From contig CM055100.1 of assembly GCA_029204225.1 (NCBI GenBank), forward strand, positions 60,528,560 through 60,592,559: a stretch of DNA of 64,000 bases. Direction: 5' to 3'. The notes under the pieces are model-generated. The model did not search any database. It was not told the origin of the DNA and worked only from the letters and a program-made list of their open reading frames with translations. The DNA is from Diphasiastrum complanatum (lineage: Eukaryota; Streptophyta; Lycopodiopsida; Lycopodiales; Lycopodiaceae). Shown piece after piece: positions 36,101 to 48,100 of the stretch. The position numbers were made by a program, and so were the translations under genes. Each line of letters opens with the position of its first letter. Within the stretch, counting starts at the first letter, position 1.

Positions 36101-39100
36101 CATCCATCTGAAATCCATTTATACAAAAGAGATAACTTGGGTTTCAAAAAACTGAAGCACAATTATCTTGGAAACTTCAACTCCAAGCCTTATTCATACA
36201 AAGTAGTAATTCACATGATGATAACAATCCTTCAGAAAAATAACTTCATGCTAGAAGGAATCACATGAAGTCAATCTGATGTCTAGAATCAAAGAAATTT
36301 CTAAGAAGCAAGGATTGCGAGAAATAGCTTTAAAGGATTTCCGATTTTGTAAATGGTAAGATACCCAATTGGGATCCGGATTGAACCTCAAAATTTCACA
36401 AAATACCCCATAAATTTTGGCCACTGGTTTTAGACCGACATCCAAGCGTACCATTGTCAATCGAATCCTTATGATCCTAGAACCTTCCCTTTGGAATTAT
36501 TGATGTCCCATACCACCAGCTTTCCTTCCAAAAAGATCCTTTACCCCTTAATCTGACTTTTCTAGAGATCCAATAATCCATCTAGTTGTCCTATAGTCCA
36601 TATAGGAGAATATCTTCCAGAAAATCCATTCATTTAGATGACTGGCATGCCTTTCAAATGAATATATCAAATCCACACATAAGTTTGTGATCTAAGCAAA
36701 AGGATCAGCACAGTTCAACATTACCAACCCTTGCAGGTTAGTGATAAGCTTTGAATCCCTATTGACCCGAGAGCGTTAACTCACGGGATAAGCTTTCGTC
36801 CTACTAACAGGTCCAATGTGATCGATGTGTTCAATTACTACTTCCTGATCACAAAATTACATCCAAACCATGTGGATAATCTCAAGGTTGCAATGATATC
36901 TATAATGAATTCAACTGAATGATTTATAACGGGACTATGCAATTATTCCCAGGGATTTCCAAAAAGTCCTAACTGCAAAATACATTGTCAAAGCACACTT
37001 AATATTTTTGATGTCCACTCTACTTCCCCCCTTAGGATTTTTAGTCCCCTGAAAATCTCATTCAGCTAAGGCATTAAGAAGATGTAGAGACAAATAGTAA
37101 ATGTAAAAGTCAATTACTGTAGGAAAAAGTCTGAAAAAAAAATCATTTCCACGAGCAAGTTATCCTATAACTGGGTTGAATCACAGATACACAAAAAACA
37201 TCCACAAAGATGCATAATAGCACTAGTCTGACCTTTTGCATACAATCGACACATAGTTGCTCAGGTTTCTAAAATCGCGGTCAAAAACACGATTCTAAAT
37301 CGCGTTTCTAGTTTGGGGGAGCGTTTCTCATAAACATTTAAAAAATTTGTGGGCAATACGGGTATCGAATTAAAGCTCTAATCAAGGGCAATACATTTAT
37401 GTAGGATGCAGAATGGTTTGGGTACAATGTGGTCCAGTTAAGGTGCATCAATCTCTATTTAGATGCAATTTAGGGCAAAAAAAATACATATAATCTGTTT
37501 TTTTTCAACTATTTTGTGCCCAAAATTGCGATTATGAGAAACACGATTCTAGGCAACTATGAGTTCACCAGAGGATTAAAACCTTAAATGATATCATTTT
37601 TTTCAACTTTGATCAATTCCTATTATTTCTAAATTTCTAATCAAATAAAATTTGGACCGTTTTTCCTTTTTTATTGACTGGCTTGACGTTACTCCGTCAA
37701 TGCTAATAGACTGTCAAAAACTCCAAATACGAAATCACACAAATGGAAATCCCAAACATTGGATCAGCAACTCTTAATCCGTATCCAGCAAAATTTCTCT
37801 TCTTGGATAAAGAGTCCCATCCCCATTCATTCTATCTGGCAATTTCATATTGTTTGATGGTTTTAGATTCAAATTTGATGAGTATCTTGCACAACAATTT
37901 GCTCAACCCATTTCTAATGATCAAAATCAATTAGAAACATATCAGGCAAAACATCCGGTTTCAAGATTTGATCAAATTTGAAATTCAACAAAAAAGGAAA
38001 AAATTCAGTTTAACTTCCTATCTGGACGTAACCCCACTCCAAAAGTTAAAATGTCGTTACAATATTGAACTGCCAACAAATTGCGTGTACTCGAGTACAA
38101 CGTTATTTGCGTTCCTTCAATCAATTTTGAATTATCTATAATCGGGAAATAACTTAGATTTAGTGAAAACACTGTGACCTAATCTGAGTGAAACGAAAAG
38201 CTTCAAAGCTCCAATCCCTTCGATCTTCGTAAGCCTTGCTCTAATACCACTGTAAGGAGAAGCACCTCCAAGATCCTGCTTACAAGACACACACAAAGAA
38301 ATGACTGGGGAGCCAAACCACCCAACCATGCAAATGCTACCAATCAATCTCCAATAGCATCTCCCCCGTGCTAGAGGATAGGATGCAAGTGCAGAGAGAG
38401 GAACCTGGCAATGAAATCTCACAACAAGAATGGGAGTAGGGTGAGTTTCCCCTAGTGTATATAGGCCTTGCTTTATCTGTGCATGCACCCATGCAAGCCT
38501 ATAGCATTCCCATACATGCAGTTTATTACTATTGATACTCTACACCATGCCAATAGCCGTCCTAACCCATGCAATAGCTCCACATGCCATAAGATGTGTG
38601 ACTGGGTCCTCACAAGGTTATCAATTACAATTTTTGGCCTTGTTCGGAATTACGAGGCATAACCAATAATCTCAAGTACTGGAGTACCGTGTATCCAAGT
38701 CTAGGATCAAGCCGAATCCTATATGCAGGACATGGACGTAACAAGACAATTCCTATGGCAACTATGGGAGGTGTTGGGGAGAGAGCATAGGGTGGAGCGC
38801 ACATGTAGTCAAGCCACGACCACATGTAGCTACACAGGATAGGGCAGGCAAATATTAACAAACCACAATGCCTGCAGCGTGGTAGCAGACACACCAAAAG
38901 GCAGCCACTAGACTTACACGCCAGTTTTTTTATAGTGGATACCTTGCATTTGCCATGCCCGACACCACCACCTTCCGTGACACGATGACGGAGATTGCAG
39001 CTTCTGATGCCACTTGGAGACCCCCTCTTTTCACTAGCCATTTGAGAGAGGAGCATGTAGGAAAGCAAGAGTCAAGTCACCAAGATCTAGTTATCAATCA

Positions 39101-42100
39101 ATCTCCACAAAATACAAGAGAGAAGAGGCTGGGCACCCAACTCTAAGAGAGAGAGAGAGAAAACAGCAACAAGAGCAATGGAGAGCAATGCTTAGCCAAA
39201 CTGTTTAAAATGGAATACACAATGAGCATCTAAGTACTCTACCTGGATGTGGCCAAATGCCACCAAACCCTAAGGTTAACCACTTACTAAATGTAGGGCA
39301 CCCCCAAAAGTCAAATAGGGCCCCTAAACAAAATTAGACCCCTAAGGACCCACGAGTCAGTACATGACCAAAATTGAGTCCAACTAAACTTAAGACAAAC
39401 TTAAGATGGCCTAAATAACTAAATACCCATGGTTACACAAATCTCGACCTTTTGGGTCAAAGTAACCTATGGATTAACTTTAGCATAGTCATTTATTTCT
39501 AACACCCTCCTTAAACGACAATGCAAAAACTGAAATCTTCACTATGTAACAAAACCAACACATGGTATCAAATTTAAAGCTTTGCATTAAGCTTCAAATC
39601 TGACTCTAGGCAACGCCTTAGTGAAGAGGTCCGCAATATTATCCTCCGTAGGACAATATTCAAGTAAAATGTCGCCATCATGAAGTCTCTCCCGAACAAA
39701 GTGATAATGGATCTCGATATGCTTCGCCCTCGCATGAAAAACAGGATTCCGTGCAATGGGAATAGCACTTTGACTATCACTCAAGATAAGAGTGGTTGAG
39801 GGCTCGCCAAACTTCATGTCAACAAGTAGACTTCTCAGCCATAAACACTATGTTATGGCTGAAAATATCGCTCTATATTCTGCCTCACTAGAAGAAATAG
39901 CAACAGTGGGCTGCTTTTTACTTGACCAAGAAATTGCAGAATTTCCATAGAAAAAGCAATGTCCACTTGTAGAGCGTCTAGTGTCTTGATCTCCACCCCA
40001 ATCTGAGTCACTAAAACCAACCAAACATGCATCATCACAAGCAGGAAAAACCAGTCCATGACTTCTTGTTCCTTGAAGATATCGAAAGATCCTCTTCAAC
40101 GCTTTCCAATGTGATGTCATTGGGGCATGCATGAATTGACTCATGAGTGAGACACTATAAGAAATGTCCGCTCTTGAATTACATAGGTATTAGGTAAATG
40201 AGACAGCCAATAGCTTGACAATATAAAGTAGTGTCAAATGATTCACCATCACCTTGACTACTTAATTTCAGACTTGTCTCCAAAGGTGTAGCAACCGGCT
40301 TGCAATCTTCCATCTTGAACCGCTTCAAAATCTACCCAATGTAGCGTTCTTGAGAGATGAAAATTCCAGCCCCTTCTTGTACAAATTCAAGACCAAGATA
40401 AAAGTGCAATAGGCCTAAATCTAAGGTTTCAAAAACCATATCAAGATCAAGTATTACGGCATCAATCTGCTGCTCATTACTTCCCGTAATAATAATGTCA
40501 TCAACATAAAGCAAAATAATAACTATATAATCTGAAGTATGCTTGACATAAAGAGTAGATTCGCTAGGACTATTAGTAAACCCTCGATCACAAAAGTAGG
40601 CATGTATCTTTTGATACCACATGCTCGGAGCTTGCTTTAGTCCATAAAGTGCCTTCTTGAGAAGACAAACTTTATCTTCTTGGCCTTCAACCAAAAAACT
40701 ATCAGGTTGTTGAAGGTACACTTTCTCATTGAGATCATCATTGAGGAACGTTGTCTTTATGTCAAGTTGCCGCAAACGCCAACCAAAATGGGCCAAAGAG
40801 GTTACTACCCTCACAGTAGTCATCCGAGCAGTAGGAGAAAAAGTCTCCTCATAATCAATCCCCGTTTGCTGAGCATAGCCTTTGGCAACAAGCCTTGCCT
40901 TGTACCTTTCAATGGTACCATCTGCCTTATACTTGATTTTGTATACCCATTTAAAACCAATTGCCTTCTTCCCATCAGGAAGATCAACAAGAACCCAAAT
41001 CTGGTTATTCATGAGTGAGTCATACTCATCTTGCATCGCATCCTCCCCAACATTTCACTCCCTTGGCCTGCTCATAAAAAACAGGTTCTTCCGCAACATC
41101 TCCATGAGATGTAAGAGCAAAATCTGAAAAATCAGCATAGTCCACTGATTTTGTAGAGGCACGTATCTTTCCATCATAAAATGAACTTACTTTGCTGCCC
41201 CGCAAAGTCGACAACAGCCACCGTGGTACTGTTTTGGGCTGTCCAACAACCATGTCTCTTCTTACAATTTGTTGTCCAAGATCCTCCGACACCGCACTTG
41301 GCTGTCCAAGATCTTCCAAAACTGATCCTTGTTGTCCAACAGTTCCTGCAGGCTGATTTTGAGCAACAACGGGCGGTTCTTGATGAACATTAGGCTCTAA
41401 ACTTGATGAGGTGTTGGGCAGGTCGTAACTGGTTGATTGCTGCCCCTTATCTCCAGCAATAGAAGATGGTACCAAATCTAGAAAAACTTCAACATTTACA
41501 CTATGTGGGCTGTCCCCCTTCAAGATATGAGTTCGGGCCACATCCAATGAATTCTTTTCATCAAAATGCACATCACGACTAACAATAATCTTGTTAGTGC
41601 TCAAATTGAACAACCTATAGCCTTTGCTTTCACTACTATAGCCAACAAAAATGCATTTAACTCCTTTATCCTCAAGCTTGTACAAAGTTTATTTGGAACA
41701 AAAGCATAAGCCGTACAACCAAAAATGCGAAAGTGAGAGATTGTAGGCATCTTTCTATACCAAACTTCATAAGGAGTGAATACTTTCAATGCTTTAGTAG
41801 GACAACGATTGCTTATGTATGCTGCCATTATAACCGCTTCAGCCCAAAACTTGTGAGGCAGCCCCTTTGCTTTGAGCATGCAAGGGGCCATCTCCATAAG
41901 TGTGCGATTCTTTCGCTCGGCAACACCATTTTGTTGAGGCGTATAGGGAGTTGTCATTTGATGTAGAATTCTCTTTTCTCGAAGAAATGCACCAAACGTA
42001 TTCTTGATGTATTCCCCTCCTCGATCGGTGCGTAGGGTCTTCAAAGAATGCCCAAACTGATTTTCCACCATTGCTAGAAAATCTTTGAAACGTTCAAAAA

Positions 42101-45100
42101 CTTCCGATTTAGCCTTCATAGGATAAATCCATGTAAAACGGGAAAAGTCATCAATAAAAGTCACAAAATAGATGCTGCCCTTTCGGCTGCTCAATAGTAG
42201 AAATGTCTTCTACCATATTAAATGTCTTCAGCTTCTTCAAATTTGCAAAGTTGAGATGCCCAAACCTTGCGTGCCACAATTCAGCCAACTCCAACAATTG
42301 TGACGTAGAAGCTGTTAGAAATAATAAATGATAATGTTAGTTTCCCATAGGTTACTTTGACCCAAAAGGTCGAGACTTGTGTAACCATGGGTTAGGTTTA
42401 TTATTTAAACCATGTTAAGTCAGTTTTAGTTAAGTTGGACCCAATTTTGGTCTAGTAGTAACTCGTGGGTCCAAGTAAAGTCTAATTATGTTAAGGGACC
42501 CTATCTTGACTTTTGGGGGTGCCCTATAATTAGTAGTGGGTTTGGAAGGTTCTAGAACTTAGGGTTTGGAAGAGTCTAGGCCCTTGGAAGGCCTATTTAT
42601 ATGTACTCATCTTTCATTTGTAATTCATTCCCTTTCAAGCATTGCTACTACATTCTCTCTCCTTGAGGGCGCCTAACCCTCTCCCTCTTCCTCTTCTTCT
42701 TCTTTTTCTTGTATGTGGAGATTGAATGTGAGAAGGATCTTGGCACTTTGATTTCCTACATGGTATCAAAGCCATGGATCTTCTATGCTTGATTTAGGGC
42801 GCCCTACCAAAAGAGATCGTCTTCACTTAGGAATCACAAAAATTCAACACCTTTGCTGATTTTTTGGAGTGAAGATCCGTTTTTTGACTCTTTTCCGTTT
42901 TGCAGGAGGGTGCCACACATCAAAGAAGATAACAGGATTTTGGGCGCCCAAAAATCAGGTTGTTGTTTGCTGATTTTTCAGGTTGCAGGAAGGCGCCATT
43001 AATTATCTTCTTCGGGGCTTCTTTTAGGTCGCCCACATCCGTGTAGGTTTATCCTACTTCCGTTGGTCCGCTGCTGCCCTATTTTTCAGATTTGCTCCTT
43101 TGCAGGAGGGCGCCCATCTACAAGCAATTTCTATTCTTCTGATTTGGCTGGAAAATCAGCACCCTTGCTGATTTTACAAAGTGAAGATCCGCTTCTTTTT
43201 GCTTGTTTCCAGGTGTGGAAGAAGGCGCTAATTTTTTTGTGATGATCCGATCACATTCCGAGGCTTAAAATTGGACAGCATATTACCATTTGTAGGGTGT
43301 TGCAACAGCCCTATCCGTGTGTGTATTGTTCACACTTTTTGGCAAGAAAGAAGGGTTTCGGAAAAAAGCTTTGTTGGAGGCTAACCTAATTCTTTGCTTG
43401 CTGGTTTTTTGAGTTTGTATTGCAATTTCAGGCTGAAATTTTCAGCACACAAGGCTTGTAGGAGAGCGAGTTCCTACATCCATCTAATGTGTGGTTTCAC
43501 ACATTCCGGTGCTGATTTTCAGATTTGATACTTGCTGGGTTTTGTGAAATGTCAAATTAGCAAATCTTCCCACACAAAAAGAGTATTGGATCAAATAAGT
43601 ATCATCAATGGAAAGAGCATGCTTAAAAACCCTAATCACTACACACAAAACACAAGAATAATAGCAAAAGTTTTTTATAACTTAAAGGGTACACTGACCT
43701 CCTTCACACATGGGGGAGGGCACAAAATCCAATTCCACGTGGGAGGATCCTCTAGTTATTACTTGATTAAGTGGCACAGCCCAAAGAGATTACAACTCAA
43801 TAGTGTCACGTGGAGATTCACACACAACAAGTGAATATTGATGGGCGCTTTTAGTAGCTCCATGGATCCACTAAAAAATTCCATGAATTTCTATTCTAAG
43901 TTACTAAGTAGAGTTGGGAGTCAGCACTTACATTGAAATTTTATAAACCTTGTACCTTGAGGGTTGCACCCCCATTTCATAAATGCGTTTCTGAAATGGA
44001 GGAGCGCTTCTTTAATACGTTTTTTTTTGGGGATTTTTGTGGGCAATATGGGTATCAGTCTTCAGAAAGCTCTGATCAAGGGCATTGCATTTTTATAGAT
44101 TACCAAGTGTTTTGGTTACAGCTGGGTCCAATTTAGGTGCAGCAATCCATGTTTAGGTCTACTTTAGGGCAATTTTAGGGCAAAAATACATATATAATCT
44201 ATTTTTTTTTTGGCACGATTATGCTCCAAGAACGCGTTTCTGGGAACGATGCCTTGAGGGTACAAATATATATTATTTTGCATTCCCCAAACACAAAATT
44301 TACGAAGGTTCAATGTGCAACGAGGTAAACAATACCAATGATCTCTAGCAAAGTGGGCCTCACTTTTGATATTGGGGATGTAGCCCTGATTAATTTAGAG
44401 TATTAACACGAGCTAGAGAGTGTCACTAAGTAGCTTATGATTTACACACCCTCGCGTTCTTTGTGGGAAGTATTGTTCCTCGTAGGGAATTGTCTATATT
44501 TGATTCTCAATTGATATTCATAGTTGGAGGATGATATCTGCATCATCTTGATGTGATGCTCACTATGGTATTGAGTTTGTACCATGGTCTAATCATCTTA
44601 AAGTCTCCTATGTCAATCCTTAATCTGCCCCTATTTAAATCCAAAGTTGTGGGTACAAAATAAACACAAGTCAAGCTAATGCCAATACTTGAATCATCCA
44701 TAAATTATCCTTTTGAAGGATTATCTGCAAAAAACTAATCACCAAATTTCTAAAAACAGGCAAATAATAGTTTCTTATTGGAAATGTCACATTCAAGCAC
44801 TAATTGAAAACTCAACAAGTTTCTTCAAGGAACAAAAATCAAACTTTCAATAAAAATTTCAAAGGGTAGTTGTCAGCTCGCTAATGACAACAGTTAATGC
44901 AATTTACCCTGGATAATATGGAGAAGGAACCAAGAAGGCATCCCCGGCCTCTGCCAAACTGAATGCCAAAATATCCAATGCTGCACTTGAACCTGAGGTC
45001 AAAACCATTTGTTCTTCCTTGAAAGCCACTCTTCCTCCCATCACTTCACCCATGAAAATCGCAAGAGCCTATGGAACAAAGGAACAAAATCGTCATTAAC

Positions 45101-48100
45101 ACAATTAATTTTGAATAGATTGTCCATATTTCTACAAGGAGATGTTGCAAAAAGATATGGTTATGCAAGATGTCATCCATTAAAACATTTAGAATGAAAT
45201 AAGCTTATGTTGGGCTTCTTTGAATATGATTGAGAACTTTGTTTCATGAATAAAATAGAAAACATATTTCTGAACTTAGTATATAAGTACATTGTGTGTG
45301 TGTGTGTTGGGGGGGGGACCTCCCGTTTCAAATGCATTTTGAAATGACGTACGAAACGGGACCCTAAAACATTGCATGAATGTCATGACAACCCTAGTGC
45401 GAAACACCCAGGTACACAAAGGACACTTGATCTAGTAAAGAGGAACTTTACCTGGCCAAAACTTCAAGATCGAGTAGAGGTATATGTTTGCAAGTGCAAG
45501 CATGGTTGGGCTTCCTCGAATGGGCAAGCAAAATGATGCCATATCGGTAATAGTTGACAAGCTAACGAAGATGGCGCAATTCATTCCAAGTAAGATGATT
45601 GTCAAATGGATGAACTAGTTCGGTGACAGGATCTATCAACCTTTGTACCTTCTGAACCACGGGCGATTGTTGATGTACGTCGATGTAGGCTCAAAAACTG
45701 ACAAGTAATTGAGTACTTGGTTCGTTGGAAAGGTAGTTCCAACAACGAGGACACTTGGGAAAAGGAGTATGACCTCAGACAGAGATTCCCAAATTTTCTT
45801 CCTTAGAAGAAAAGTCTTTTTTAAGGAGGGAATGTTAGGGACCCAACCCCTTGAGTCCCACACCAAACTTGGAACCGAACACGGGACTGGACCTATTGAC
45901 TTGGATCCATTTGTCATAATCAGGGATATGTGCTTGGCATGGAGGCTCCCATCTTGGACGTATACGAGGGAAGGAGATCTCAATTACCATTCATTCTATC
46001 TACTTAGGAGTTGGTGGATGGTAGTGAGAATGTGCATAGCTAGGGGGAAGAGAAGGTCGAAGGTACTAGCAACAGTATGGGATGTCGTTCGGGTAGGAAG
46101 CTGGATCTTGCTTGTTGTTTAGTCATGGGCTCAGGGTAGGAAAGGTGGATTTAAATTGGATCCTATGGCCGGGTGCATCGTCAACATTCGGTTTCTTGTG
46201 TCAACTGGCACCTAGCGGTTTCTTGTTAGTGTGGTCATAACAGGTTGCAACACTTACTCTCAAAAATGCAGTTCACCATGCTAAGATATACGATGATACT
46301 CGTATAGTGCCGAAGGCTAAGCCTACTGGAGGGCCCAAGGCAAAGGGCAAGAAGTCCCCATTCTTTTCAAAGAAAAGTAAAGAAAAAGCGAACATTAAAG
46401 AAAGACTATATGACTCATAGTTTATCTTTTATGCATGATGGCTTTCTCATAGAACCTAATGGAGATATTTCTCCTTCCAACTTGATTAATGCTTTGGAAA
46501 TGGTTGAATGCAAAAAATAATGTGGATTGTGATTCTTATGTATGTTGGTTGAAGGATTTTGTTTACCATGAAAAATGCAATTTACAAATTATAATATGCA
46601 ACTTGCACTAGTGACTAACAACCTAAGGAGAATTCACCGGAAGGTGAAGCCATTTCATTCACTGGTCTCGAAGCTCCACAAACTTCGACGATCTTCCGCA
46701 ACTTGCTTGCCACAGGCAAATTTTGCGATGGCTGCAAAATTGATAGTGCGGGCTGGCTGGTAGGTTTTTTGTCCACATTCAGCTCTGTAATGTCAGCTAT
46801 ACTTCCATCCTCACTAGAGGTGGTCAAGGTTATGATCCATGCTTGTTTAGGGATTCATTCTTTCATATGCAACAACAAAAAGCGACAATCCACGCAACAA
46901 AAATCAAATATGGAATTGCAAAATTTGATCAAAGAATACGAATGAACCATTGGAATTCCCAAAAGAAAGTGGGAAAGTAATGCCGAGGATTTCATAGTTG
47001 GACTTCCTCAAATGAGGAAGCGAAATGATGCAGTATGGGTAGTAGTTGACAAACTAACCAAAATGGCACAATTCATTCCAACTAAGATGATTGTCAACGC
47101 TTTTAAACGTGCTCAGCTTTTCATGGAGTTTGCCAAATGGTTTGCCAAATGACATAGTTAGCGATCAGGATTAGCAAATTCTAACAAGGGGTCTTTGAGA
47201 CATTAAAGACCACTTTGAGTCTAGGGTCATCACATCCATCCAGAATCAGACGGTGAGACTGAATGGACAAATCAATTTATGGAAGATATGCTTTGTGCAT
47301 AAGTCAAATTGGGACCAACGGTTGAGTTCGCATATAACAGCACAAAGAAAATGAGTTATAGTTCACTTCATCTCTATGTACAACTTCCAACCTTGTGCCC
47401 CTATCTTCATAGGCCTCAAAGATCTCAAGGTTAAAGCAGCGAAAGATTTCTTACAGGATATGAAAGAAATATGCTCCTAATCGCTCGTGATAGCCTAAAA
47501 ATGGCTCGAGATAGAGCCCAGTTTACGCTAGTCAAAAGCGGCAACCTCGAGTCTTTGCAAAAGGACAATGGATTTACCTTCAAATCCCAATAGATTAATG
47601 GAAATGTGCTAAGTTCTCCCCTCATTTCTGTGGGCCCTTCGGTATTGTAAGAAGCTCAAATCAGAATGCCTATCAACTAGATCTTTTGCAAGGAATCAAT
47701 GTCCACCCGATTTTCCACATTAGTCGTTTACAACAAGAAGATCTATCACCTTTTGTACGGTCGGAAGTTGGAACTACAGGCCATTGTTTACATACATCAA
47801 CGAGAGCACAGAAACTAGGAAGTGACTGAGTACTTGGTTTGTGAGAAAGGTAATTCCAATGATGAGGACATTTGGGGGAAAAGAACAAGGCCTTAGACAG
47901 AGATTCTCAAATTTTTTTCCTTAGAAGAAAAACCTTTTAAAAGGGAGGAAATATTAGGGACCCAACCCCTTGGATCCTCACACCTTACTTGAAACCGAAC
48001 ATTGGACTGGGCCCCTTGACTTGACCAATGACTCATAGATTGCATCATGCATGTATGCCACTTGTCGTAATTAATAATACGCTTGGCATGGAGACTCCTA

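Larger units (their letters stand above)
33118..44907 (-). other. Intron 3 (11,790 bp)
   Basis: Donor GTAAATT at 44907, acceptor TTTGCAG at 33118. Contents in coordinate order: a possible plus-strand copia LTR end with primer-like TTGTATCAGAGC at about 34493; a TGCCCTA-type minisatellite; family X LTR sequence (about 35411-35567); a MITE (37252-37561); a copia LTR (38234-38743, minus); copia G with inverted LTRs (39056-42760); a plus-strand leader to about 43500; and a second MITE (43955-44261). Confidence 0.9.

Noticed and set aside
45636-45983. 115-codon minus-strand frame
   Set aside because: Antisense shadow of the H1 chromodomain and its LTR-like tail.
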